64,000 nucleotides of DNA from Oncomelania hupensis (lineage: Eukaryota > Mollusca > Gastropoda > Littorinimorpha > Pomatiopsidae): NCBI GenBank assembly GCA_036898135.1, contig JBAHVR010000300.1, forward strand, positions 154,501 to 218,500, written 5' to 3'. Positions 54,736 to 64,000 of the stretch are shown one piece after another. Made by a program: the position numbers and the translations under genes. Each line of letters starts with the position of its first letter. Positions within the stretch are counted from its first letter, which is position 1. A model generated the notes under the pieces. The model was given only the letters and a program-made list of their open reading frames with translations, was not told the origin of the DNA and did no database searches.

Positions 54736-54954
54736 GAAATATAAAACAGTCTGAACAAGAACAACAGCAAAAAGGCCTACCAGACTGTGAAGCGGCTAAC
54801 AATTGTTAAACAGCCCAAGTTCTCCACAATCCAAAGCAAATCTGGCATATGATTTACAGCAGAACAAGAAGTCTTGGATAGATGGACATAGTACTGCTCT
54901 GACCTTTACAACCGCACACCAACAGGAGACCCATCATTTCTAGCATATCCCCAG

Positions 54955-56440
54955 AAAAGAGAAAAAGAAGAAATCCTCTCAATTCTCCGAGAAAAAATTG
55001 AGGCAGCAGTGTATTCGCTGAAGAAGGGGAAGTCAGCGGGAGTGGACAACATACCCACGGAATTGATTCAAGCAGGAGGAAAAGCGATGATTGACACCCT
55101 CACCATTATTTGTAACAAGATCTGGCAGAGGGGGGGAGTGGCCTTCACCATGGACCCAGTCGCTTGTCATCACTCTTCCCCAAAAAGGTAACCTTCAGGA
55201 GTGTGAAAATTACCGTACCATCAGCCTCATCAGCCATACCAGCAAGGACCTCCTGAAAATAATACTCAACAGATTGAAACCCAAAGCTGAACAAATCATA
55301 GCTGAAGAACAAGCAGGATTCAAGAAAGGGCGAAATACCACTGAACAAATTTTCAACCTCAGAATAATCTGCGAGAAATACCTACAGCATCAACAACATC
55401 TATATCATATGTTTGTAGACTTCAAGAAAGAGTTTGACCTAGTCTGACATGCAGCTCTGTGGGCAACCATGAGAGTTTACAACCTCAGCCCTAAAATTAT
55501 TGAAGTCATCAAAAGCCCGTATGACAAGGCTACCAGTGCAGTCCTCCACAACAACGCCATCGGGAACTGGTTCAGAACAACAATCGCTGTGCATCAAGGG
55601 TGCCTACTCTCTCCAACGCTCTTCAACATCTTCCTGGAGCGCATCATGTCAGATGTTCTTGCAGATCACGAAGGCACAGTCAGCATAGGGGGTAGAGCAA
55701 TCTATAACCTAAATTTTGCGGATGACATTGATGGAGTGGCAGAAGAACAAGAACTTGAACAGCTGGTACAGAGGCTTGACACCACCTCCAGAGCCTATGG
55801 AATGGAAATAAATGCAGAGAAGACCAAATTGATGACCAACAACACCAATGGCATCAATAGGGACATTACAGTCCAAGGCCAATCCCCCAACACAGTGCAT
55901 AGCTTCAAATATTTAGGAGCCATTGGATCCCGACAGGAAATCCTCTCCAGAATCGCACAAACTGCTGCCCTGGCAAGGTTGAAGCCCATTTGGAAAGACA
56001 GGACCACCAGTCTACATTCCAAGGTAAGCCTGCTGCGCTCCCTTGTCTTCTCCATCTTCCTATACGCTTGCAAAACATTGACCCTCACCGCAGATCTACA
56101 TTCAGAAGAATACTGGTGCTACAGAAGACTTCTGGCATTTCCTGTACTCAGCACATCACCAATGAGGAAGTCCGACAGGCCATCTCACAAGCCTTTGGAC
56201 AACACGATGACATGCTTACAGTGGTGAAGAAACAGAAACTCCGATGGTTTGGCCACATCACCAGAGCATCAGGCCATGCAAAGACCATCCTGCAAGGCAC
56301 GGCGCAAGGAGGCAGATGAAGAAGGAGACATAAAAAGAGGTTAGATGACAACATTCGGTAATGGACTGGCTTGACACTGAGTGAAGCCATGAGGGTTGCT
56401 GAGGAAAGAGAAAGGTGGAGTACACTGATTAAACGATTAT
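54955..56440 (+). pseudogene. RTE reverse transcriptase and C-terminal region
   Basis: RT fingers AAVYSLKKGKSAGVDNIP, then LPQKGNLQECENYRTISL, the palm HQGCLLSPTLFNIFLERIM, active site FADDIDG at 55715-55735, and the C-terminal blocks VVKKQKLRWFGHITR and RR-rich linker. Stops at about 55445 and 56318 and frameshifts near 55140 and 56130 inactivate it. It is the best RT copy of this family in the window. Confidence 0.85.
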
Positions 56441-56670
56441 CTGTAGTGCCCCAACGACTTTCGAGTTATGGGATAGGATAGGATATGATGGGACACACAT
56501 TTGGCTAAGATCGACCAACATTTGGCTTGTTCTGAATCCCCACGACTATTCCAAAGTATTCAAAATTAAATTTTATATAATGCATATCCCTGAAAACAGT
56601 CTCAATAATTAATAAGGACTTGTAACTGTGAATATGTTTACCAATAACAATAGCACGTTTTGAGGTTAAT

Positions 56671-57029
56671 TTAATTACAGCTGAAATCGACCACACTGAA
56701 AAAACTGTACCCTGTACAAATTTTGCAGTTTTTTTTTTTTAACTGGTCCTTATATTGTGCCAGATGCCTGGAGTAGGCACATTTGAGATGGTCCAGCTCT
56801 TCTGGCCTGACATATCTGGTGTCTTCATGGCGAGATTTGAGGACCAGCCGCTTACAGACGTTTGCTCCTCCATGCCCAACTGAGAAGTCAGAATCGCACA
56901 CAGAACAGTACACGTATAATTCTGGGCCATGTTTTTTTTGAAGCCACAAGACAAGTCCGCGTGTAATCCGAACGAAATACTTGCAACTGCAGCTTTTTCT
57001 TCTTCTGCACTTGAGCAATCTCTACACAC
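56671..57029 (-). pseudogene. BED-like zinc finger fragment of a DNA transposon protein
   Basis: Minus frame 57018-56671 contains YCSVCDSDFSVGHGGANVCK and then SRHED, resembling the N-terminal zinc finger of hAT-related ZnF proteins (C-x2-C ... H-G-G-A-N ... H). No transposase catalytic region follows. Confidence 0.45.
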
Positions 57030-57448
57030 TCAGACTATTCTGATTCGTAGTCTGTCTCATGTAAACGTGCAACTTTAGCCCGATTAGAACTTTCTCCACT
57101 CGCCATTTTTACTCAAGATCGGCGCGACAATCTAAGATCGTAACGTTCGAGCATGTTCATTGGTTCACGACGTCCAATCACAACTCTCGAAACATTTGCT
57201 CTCATGCAAGGGCGGTTACTCTGTCGGCTTCTAGGCCTAGCAGACAACAATTTAACAAGTTTACAGCTATAAAAATTGCGTAGTTTTTCAATTGTTTTCT
57301 CCGTAATTTTGCATAAAATTTCGTACTCCCGTACTAGAGGGTAAAATTCCGTAAAATTACGGAAGATTGCGGAAGGGTAGGCAGGTCTGCAATATGCTCA
57401 ATTTAAGTAGTATTCATACAATCAGACTATGACTCTTGACGAAGTTGA
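57030..57448. other. Intron B-C, transposon-like AT/GC-patterned DNA
   Basis: Includes a palindromic-looking stretch near 57300-57365 with repeated CCGTAATTTT/AAAATTACGG words, probably the terminal region of the DNA transposon whose protein fragment is at 56671-57029. No ends identified. Confidence 0.4.
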
Positions 57449-57449
57449 T

Positions 57450-57477
57450 GGCGATGACGATGATGATGACGATGAGA

Positions 57478-57529
<52 letters not shown>
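57450..57529 (+). repeat. (GAT)n microsatellite
   Basis: About 25 GAT units that start five bases inside the intron from the exon B donor. Confidence 0.95.
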
Positions 57530-57534
57530 CGTAC

Positions 57535-57669
57535 CACATACTGCTTGCCGAATGATGCACTGTTCTGGACACACACATTTTTTGGTGCCATCAACAAGCC
57601 CGCACTTGTGGGGCGAATTACAGTTCGAGTCGCTATTGCAGGTGCTGTATAACTGCCCCCGTTTGGGAT
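57535..57669 (-). CDS. Exon B of the cysteine-module host gene
   Basis: A 135-base phase 1-1 exon, the longest found, with acceptor ATTTGCAG and donor G|GTACGT. Nine residues (PKRGQLYST) precede C-x5-C-x5-C-x8-C-x1-C-x3-C-x6-C, so seven cysteines in all. The C-x1-C step after the fourth Cys is also seen in exon A and is typical of EB modules. The last Cys codon is followed by one G. Junction with exon A is GAT (Asp) and with exon C GGG (Gly). Confidence 0.88.
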
Positions 57670-57700
57670 CTGCAAATTGTACATTAACTCTCAACTCAAA

Positions 57701-57703
<3 letters not shown>

Positions 57704-57797
<94 letters not shown>
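57704..57797 (+). repeat. (GA)n microsatellite
   Basis: About 45 GA units about 35 bases upstream of the exon B acceptor; read on the gene strand it is CT-rich and may serve as an extended polypyrimidine tract. Confidence 0.95.
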
Positions 57798-57799
<2 letters not shown>

Positions 57800-58289
57800 A
57801 ATTAAGCTCAGCAAAAAAAAATCCGATTGGTTTTACCCTTCAGAAAATAACGAAGCGTGGCTGTCTTTCTCAAGCAGTACTTAATACATGTATCCAACTA
57901 ACCCTTTCTCAAAAATATCATTTAATGGCTTTCCTCATTCCAGCAGATCCTATGCTTTTGACATATGCATGGATGCAGAGGAACAAGATAGAAGATTTGG
58001 TGATGGGACTGGCACAAGGTTGAGGGGCAAGGGATTAGCGACACTGGTACGAATGGGGTATGCAAACTAGATGTGTTTCCAAACACACGCACATACAGCT
58101 GAAAATCAACATTGTCAAACAATGCTTATATTCGATGTGATGAGGGAATACATTTTTATTCTAAAGAAGCCAAATTGAAGCATGGAGTGAGGGGACGTTG
58201 TTTTAACTATGTGCTAGGAAACAAAAACCAATAAGCCTATAATGTCTAGGTTTAATCAATGTTGAGACAAAGTGCAAAACGCTTTTATA
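57800..58289. other. Intron A-B, unassigned part
   Basis: No repeat or coding feature recognised. Confidence 0.4.
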
Positions 58290-58470
58290 ATAATTGACTT
58301 AAGTGACCTTGACCTTTGAGATAGAACAAATGTCAAGGATACCAAAGGCGGTGGTTACAGTATCTGCGTAGTAAAAATAATAAACTAGAAGGGCACAGCC
58401 CAAATGACTCTAATGTCCCTTGGGGAACATATTTACAATAATCTACATAAAATAAATAGATAGATCGATA
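58290..58470 (+). repeat. TGACCTTGACC family fragments
   Basis: GTGACCTTGACCTTTGAG at 58305 and a 5' end ACTAGAAGGGCACAGCCC at 58385. Confidence 0.5.
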
Positions 58471-58498
58471 TTCAATGTTTATAGGGTCCAGCAGACTG

Positions 58499-60229
58499 TG
58501 TTACACTCGATGTTGGTGTTTTTCTATCAGTAGTTGATTCAGCCCCGATGCTTGAAACCTGATAATGTGTAGCTCAGATTCGTTTATCCACGCAGCCTGC
58601 TCACTCAGCAACAAGGCAAAGTCTTCCTATGTAGTTTTCCAAACTTTATTCAGCGTTCATCAACAACTGCATACAATCACCTTTTCACTCTCCTCCCCTC
58701 TCTCACAAAGATCATCGAATATATAGTTTTTCTCTACTCCAGAACACGGTGGAACGATCGAGTATGACGCAATTATAACCAATCATAAATAAATTCGTCA
58801 TCACTGTCTTACGTCATACAATTTCCCTTTCTGTCCAAGAATGTTCTCAAATATCGCGAAACTTCGATCCATACCTGTCAAGGGGTTTTTGGGTTGTGGT
58901 GTAGCAATTTAACAGATAAACCATAGCAAATGGAGGTTTGGTGTAGCACTAATGTGAATCACGCGATTCGCAACAAAACTAAAAACTTCTGCATCCAATA
59001 TAAACACACACATCCAATGTGTTTACAAATTTATTGTAAAATCTTGTTAATGCACAACACTTTAGCTGTTACCATTATCATTATAAACATTTTCATGTAT
59101 GTTTTTCAAAATAAAAGTAAAAATGCAAATAAATAAATAAATAAAACATAAAAATTTAAAAAAAACAAACAAGGGAGACAATCACTGACACAAAAAAAAG
59201 CAGATGAACTTTTTTCCCCCAAACAAATTTGCTTATTCACAAAACATGGTTTACAATGCCCAAAAAAAGAACTATTAGCATTGCACAAAAGCTTATACCA
59301 ATTAATTTAATAAAAATATAACTAAATGGCAGCTAATATAATATAAAAGTAATCAAAAAGAAATGCATAATGTTAATAACATAAAACAAGTAAATAAAAA
59401 GAACAGTCCTATCAAAATGTACACAATGAATAAAAATTATTCATTAAAATAAAAAGCCACAAAAATTTTAATAATAATTTGTAAAACAGAGTTGCACAAA
59501 GACTGATCGTAGACTGAAGTTCTGAACGAACACGTGATGCGGAAGTGCGGTGCTTTTACTAAGTGTCTTTAAACCGGTCTCGACCGGAACAGACTTCTTT
59601 GGCGCAAAAACCCCCTTGGTTAAAAAATATTATCGTCACTTTTGAAAAATTGCGTAGCAGCTTTGTGATACGCCGTAGCAATGAAAAAATGTTTAAAATG
59701 CGTAGCGCTACGCAAAAATCCGTAGCACTTGACAGGTATGTCGATCAATAGTAAACAAGCAGATCTAGAGAATTCTCCAATAATATCGACCACCAAAAAT
59801 TATCAACGCTATACAAAGCTTCTTCTAACAATAACGCAAACTCAAATCAAAGGTAAATACACTCTATTATTGAATACTTTGCAAAGCAAAACGATTAGAT
59901 CTATCGTGCGCGTTTCAGACATACTATCCTTCGCGTTTCAACGTAACATAACCCCCCAACTCAAGAAGAAATGTACCCAATTTCTTTCAACAACGTTGAA
60001 AACGTAATGCACAAACAAAGTCCACAATTAAAACTTATTTCAGTCTGTCTGAACACTGTCAATGTGCCTAGTCCATCCACACAGAGTCAATGGTTTTCAT
60101 CTTCAGGTCTGTCTGGATATTGCCAATGTTCTCAGTTCATCCACATAGTCAATGTTCTTTACTCACACACCCTGCTGAGAAAGTCCGCACCAACATTGTC
60201 TGATCCTTTAATAGATTCTACTCGCATGT
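58499..60229 (-). mobile_element. Gmr1-like family 1, copy 3 (3' end, inverted)
   Basis: On the minus strand: the last codons of RNase H (about 60229-60155), the 3' non-coding part, polypurine tract at 59960-59949, and an LTR from 59948 to 58499 split by the TIR element at 58870-59740. LTR termini TGTTAC/GTGTAACA are both present. Confidence 0.85.
58870..59740. mobile_element. 871-bp TIR DNA transposon inserted in the LTR
   Basis: 13-base inverted ends CATACCTGTCAAG and CTTGACAGGTATG, flanked by a 6-base direct repeat TCGATC (58864-58869 and 59741-59746). The interior is AT-rich with CGTAGC-type words near the right end and has no transposase frame. Superfamily is unclear because a 6-base duplication does not fit the common groups. 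Confidence 0.75.
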
Positions 60230-60469
60230 CGCATCCATTTTCCCGGCTACGATTCGAACACGCGCATGCGCAGTTCCGAGTTTCCGATTGACTTGAGGAC
60301 ACGCACAAAGTACTTTTTCATTTGAGAAAAATCGTGGTCAAACTTTTTTGTTCCGCGGAAAACCATATAAAAAATTTTTTTCCAATAGCGGAAATTCACT
60401 GAACCGCAAAAATTACCAAGCCTAGGTTTAAAAAAGGTTTAGAATAAAAATAAAAATAATTCAATAATT

Positions 60470-60935
60470 AGGACTCTTCTCGCACAGATCTGCAAAATTG
60501 GGAATGTTTTTGTGTGTGTGTGTGAGAATTTGTCCTATTTTAAAACTAACATTTGTTAAACTTGTGACCCTTGACCTTGACCTTTGAAGTGAAGTAATTC
60601 ATTCACTGGTACTGGTCCTGATTTGGCTCGGAAGAGTCCGCTGGACCTAAAGCAATCACCATGTAATGTAATGTAATTCACTGGTCAATTTTGAGGTCTC
60701 ATGGATATACACCGTCTTACCAAGTTTGGCTGTGATAGTTACCTGTAAAATAGGCACATAAATATTAAGCCACTTGTAAATTTGCATAGACGGACGGCGG
60801 ACAGACTCTTTGTTAAAATGTAATTTTTATACTATTTAGGACTCATCTCGCACAGATTTGCAAACGTCTAAATTTAAAAAAAAATGTTTGTGGCGAGCAC
60901 AGCGACTCACACTGCTAAGCATGCGAATCAATAAA
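60470..60935 (+). repeat. TGACCTTGACC-rich DNA element, 3' part, with an R600 scrap
   Basis: GACCCTTGACCTTGACCTTT at 60560, the CCAAGTTTGGCTGTGATAG block, and the right end AGCATGCGAATCA. A 75-base inverted R600 piece at about 60613-60675 interrupts it. Confidence 0.55.
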
Positions 60936-61107
60936 GGTGGCATGAGGCAGACGCAAATAAACTCGTCCATTCAATCTGAGTAAATGCGCGGACAGGCAGA
61001 CAGAGAGATACACAAACAGAAGGAAAGAAAAAGTGAAAGCAGCATACTTCCTCCCACCCACCCCACTCCCGCCCAAACATAAAAAGACCGTGATAACCTA
61101 TACATAC

Positions 61108-61224
61108 CGCACAGATCTTCCCTAATAAGGTGAGTAGTAGTGTCACACACACACTTGTTCCTGATGCAGGTACCGCCCGACACGCATTCGTCGTCGTCCT
61201 CACACACGGCGCCCACCATCAACC
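61108..61224 (-). CDS. Exon A of the cysteine-module host gene (most 5' found)
   Basis: A 117-base phase 1-1 exon with acceptor GCTACAG and donor G|GTATGT. It encodes LMVGAV and then C-x5-C-x5-C-x4-C-x1-C-x11-C. The first five cysteines match the canonical EB layout closely. The ATG inside it is not a start: there is a proper acceptor upstream and the phase is the same as in the other exons, so earlier exons must lie beyond 64000. Junction with exon B is GAT (Asp). Confidence 0.87.
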
Positions 61225-61235
61225 CTGTAGCATTA

Positions 61236-61912
61236 CATTACATAGTTATTGCTATAGGTCCAGCGGACTCTTCCGAGCCAAATCAGGACCCGAGAAGTGA
61301 AAGAGGACTCACCCCTGATCCGCATAAAAGATCTGCCGAAACAACCCTAGTGGCAACACTGAAGGCAATCTACCAGCCGGTCACTTTACAATAAAGACAT
61401 CCCACGCAAGGGACGCTGAGGCTATACTCTAATTTATCGAACCCCCGTTTACAAAAACAAAATAGAATACAAACATCATTATTCAATATCAAAAAAACAC
61501 ATACATATAAAATGCCTACATTGCCAAATAATAACCTCATAGGAAGCCTCAGTGACCATTTTGGCAGAGAGCATCCAATATTCCCAAGCTGATCCGATCA
61601 ATAAAGGTACAGGATGCAGTCAATATAAAAAATTCAAAAATAAAAATTCGATTTTCTTTCCGTCTTCTAATAGCGATCTCCCTACCTTTACACCACCTGT
61701 TTGAGTGATGGATGTGTGTTTGGTGTGTGTGAGGGTGGATGAGACAGGTGAGCGTGTATGTTGGTATAGATCGCCGCGCTTTGAGCCTGAATGATTTGGG
61801 GAAAGGCGCGTATAGCATCCTGTATTATTATTATTATTATTGATCCAACAGACCTCGCAAACAAATAAGGAGTTTTGTCCCAGAAGAGTTTTCAAGAAAA
61901 AAGGTAGGCTTT
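61236..61912 (+). repeat. R600 repeat, copy 4, interrupted
   Basis: Runs from AGGTCCAGCGGACTCTTCCG to about 61593 and resumes at 61841 with TGATCCAACAGACC, then ends at 61912 where the RTE fragment begins. Confidence 0.72.
61594..61840 (+). mobile_element. R250 short repeat inserted in R600, with (ATT)n tail
   Basis: 247 bases flanked by TGATCC (61588-61593 and 61841-61846) and ending in (ATT)n, so it behaves like a SINE. It contains ATAGATCGCCGC and TTTGAGCCTG. Confidence 0.75.
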
Positions 61913-63310
61913 GTATTCTTTTTGAAGGATTATCCTTGAACTTTGATGCCAGTTTTGATGCCATTGGTGTTTTGGGTCATCATTTTTGCATTCTCTGCAC
62001 ATATTTCCAGTCCACAGGCCTTGGAGGTGGTGTCAAGCCTGTGTTCTCAAGTTCTTGTTTCCCTCCAGCCAGTCCATCAATGTCGTCATCCGCAAAACAG
62101 ATGTATAATAAGGTTGGTCTACCCCTGACTGTTCCTTCAGGATCTGCAAGGGCATCTGACATGATGCGCTCCAGAAAGATGTTTAAGAGTGTCTGAGCGA
62201 GTAGGCATCCTTGACGCATGCTGATTGTTATTCTGAACCAGTTCCCGTGGCGCTGTTGCGGAAGACTGCAAGGGTAGCCTTGTCATACAGGCTTTTGATT
62301 ACTTCAGTTATATTGGGGCTCATGTTTTACACTCTCATGGTTGCCCACAGAGCTGCATGCCAGACTCGGTCAAACGCATTCTTGAAGTTTACAAACACCT
62401 GATTCAGATGTTGTTGGTGATGTAAGTATTTCTTGCAGATTATTCTGAGATTGAAAATCTGCTTAGTGGTACTCCCCCGTGCCCTGAATCCTGCTTGTTC
62501 TTCAGCTATGATTTGTTCAGCTTGGGGTTTCAATCTGTTGAGTATTATTTTCAGGACGACTTTGCTGGGATGGCTGATAAAGCTGATGGTACGGTAGTTC
62601 TGACACTCCTAAGGTTACCCTTTTTGGGAAGAGCGACGACAAGCCACTGTCTTCAAGTTTACAAACACATGTTACAGATGCTGCTGACGCATAATACAGA
62701 TGCCGTTGATGCTGAAGGTATTTGTCACAGATTATACTGAGGTTGAAAATCTGCTCAGTGGTATTTCGCCCTGGCCTGAATCCTGCTTGTTCTTCAGATA
62801 TGATTTGTTCAGCTTGGAATGTTAACCTGTGGAGTATTATTTTCAGGAGGACTTTGCTGAGATGGCTGATGAATCTGATGGTGCGGTAGTTTTGACTTTC
62901 CTAAGGTTACTATTTTGGGGAAGAGTGATGACAAGCGACTGGATCCATGATGTAGACCACTCCCTACTCTGCCAGATAATGGTGAGGGTGTCAGTCATCG
63001 CATCTCCTCTTGCTTGAAGCAATTCTGCAGGCATGATGTCCACTCCCGCTGACTTCTACTTCTTCATCTTCTTTATCTATTGCTCTATTGCTTCAAATTC
63101 TTCTCAAAGAATTGGGAGGATTATTTCTTCGTTGTTCTGGAGACATGCTAGATCTGATGGGTCTCTGTTTGGTGTGTGGTTGTAAAGGTCGGAGGAGTAC
63201 TCTGTCCATCTACAATACTTCCTGCTCTTCTGCAAGGCACAAGCCAGACTTCGTGGAAACCTTGGGCTGTTTAACATTTGTTAGCCGCTTCAAAGACTGA
63301 TAGGCCTTCT
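61913..63310 (-). mobile_element. RTE LINE fragment, heavily decayed
   Basis: On the minus strand it runs from the linker region before RT (about 63310) through RT fingers to the palm (about 62095, active site region FADDDIDG) and stops shortly after. The blocks around CAGGATTC and CCACAGGTT recur at 62483-62650 and 62772-62945, a local duplication. Many stops. Confidence 0.75.
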
Positions 63311-64000
63311 TGTTTGTCACAAAAAGCAAAAAGAGTGTTTGCGTGGAATAATTTGTAGGCCTATACTGCACGTGTTATTGTTGGTGTTAGCTTCGCCTGA
63401 GTCACGCTTCTTGTGCATGTGTGTTTGAATGCTCTGTGTGCAGGTGATTTTTCATATACACTGCCGGGTGTATTGGTAGGCTTCGAAAATTGCAGAGTTG
63501 GTTTTTCACGTGCTAGGGATTTTTTTTTATTATTCTTTATTTTTCCTTCCTATTGAGTTGTTAGTTGGGGTAGGTTGGTACACTTCATGCTAGTCATCCG
63601 AAGAAAGAAGTTGTCTGCGCTCTTGTGTGAGTTAGAGATACTTTTTGGAAGTGTGTATGTGGATTCATTTATCTGCTCACATTGGACCATAGTTACTATG
63701 TGCTCCTGGCTGGATATGTTGTCGTCCCGGGTACCACCACTGGTTGCTGGTAAGGAGTCAAAAACTATTATTTTTGTTCTTTCCTTGGCCAGCATCCTGC
63801 CTCATTGTGTGGTTGCGGTCGTGGTGTGTTTGCATTTCAGTTGTTTTGTTTTGTTATTCAGTTATCCCTTCCCTTTTATTCCGAGGGTGGGTTAAGGGGG
63901 GATGGGAACATTGAATGCTGTGGATGTGGTACGTTGAAAGAGTTTTCATTTTCATTTATGTATCTCCAGTCATCATGCTGTCGTTATCATTGTTTTTTCG
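63311..64000. other. Unassigned right edge
   Basis: T- and G-rich sequence; two short frames (63550-63895) have no known motif. No exon of the cysteine-module gene was found here. Confidence 0.4.

Larger units (their letters stand above)
53053..56487 (+). mobile_element. RTE-clade (BovB-like) LINE with inverted 5' end
   Basis: The largest RTE copy. The first part (53053-53640) is the N-terminal endonuclease on the minus strand. After a 280-base stretch holding another repeat tail, 53925-56487 continues on the plus strand from the middle of endonuclease through RT to a (GGATA)n-like tail. The break is in the same SDYDD region on both sides, as expected for twin priming. Confidence 0.85.

Overview
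The window is nuclear DNA of an animal, most likely a marine invertebrate and plausibly a mollusc. Genes are split by GT-AG introns, more than half of the DNA is recognisable transposon debris, simple repeats are abundant, and the LTR retrotransposons have the unusual PR-INT-RT-RH domain order of the Gmr1-like group. The species assignment is an inference; no rRNA or mitochondrial marker is present.

Host gene. The backbone of the window appears to be one minus-strand gene, of which I find 14 small coding exons between 61224 and 7136 (about 417 codons in 54 kb). Each exon is a multiple of three long, starts and ends in phase 1, and encodes one cysteine-rich module. The usual layout is about six residues, then C-x5-8-C-x5-7-C-x4-10-C, with the last Cys codon one base before the splice donor. 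The modules resemble EB or Dickkopf-N type disulfide modules of secreted or receptor proteins. All 13 exon-exon junction codons are sense codons. The true 5' end lies beyond 64000 and the 3' end probably lies before 1. Everything else sits in the introns of this gene or, below 7136, beside it.

Layout by region. 1-3520: 3' part of a Gmr1-like LTR element (family 1) with an internally deleted RT. 3521-7012: LINE debris, a 358-bp inverted repeat, tRNA- and 5S-related SINEs inside a TGACCTTGACC-rich DNA element. 7136-9376: exons M, L, N. 10270-15590: a minisatellite interrupted by three LINE fragments. 16481-22864: exons K, J, I, H among RTE LINEs and SINEs. 23264-32524: a complete 9.26-kb Gmr1-like LTR retrotransposon (family 2) on the minus strand with 2098-bp near-identical LTRs, tRNA-Leu primer site and 5-bp target duplication. 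32819-35620: exons G and F. 36795-43522: a second family 1 element. 43837-45761: a Mutator-like non-autonomous transposon with 9-bp target duplication. 47120-51919: exons E, D, C. 53053-56487: an RTE LINE with an inverted 5' end. 57535-57669: exon B. 58499-60229: a minus-strand family 1 fragment split by an 871-bp TIR element. 61108-61224: exon A. 61236-63310: a repeat and a decayed RTE.

Reading frames in simple repeats (poly-Asn, poly-Ser, poly-Leu, Asp/Glu-rich and similar) were ignored. Positions of repeat-family boundaries are by eye and are good to roughly 10 bases except where target duplications are given.
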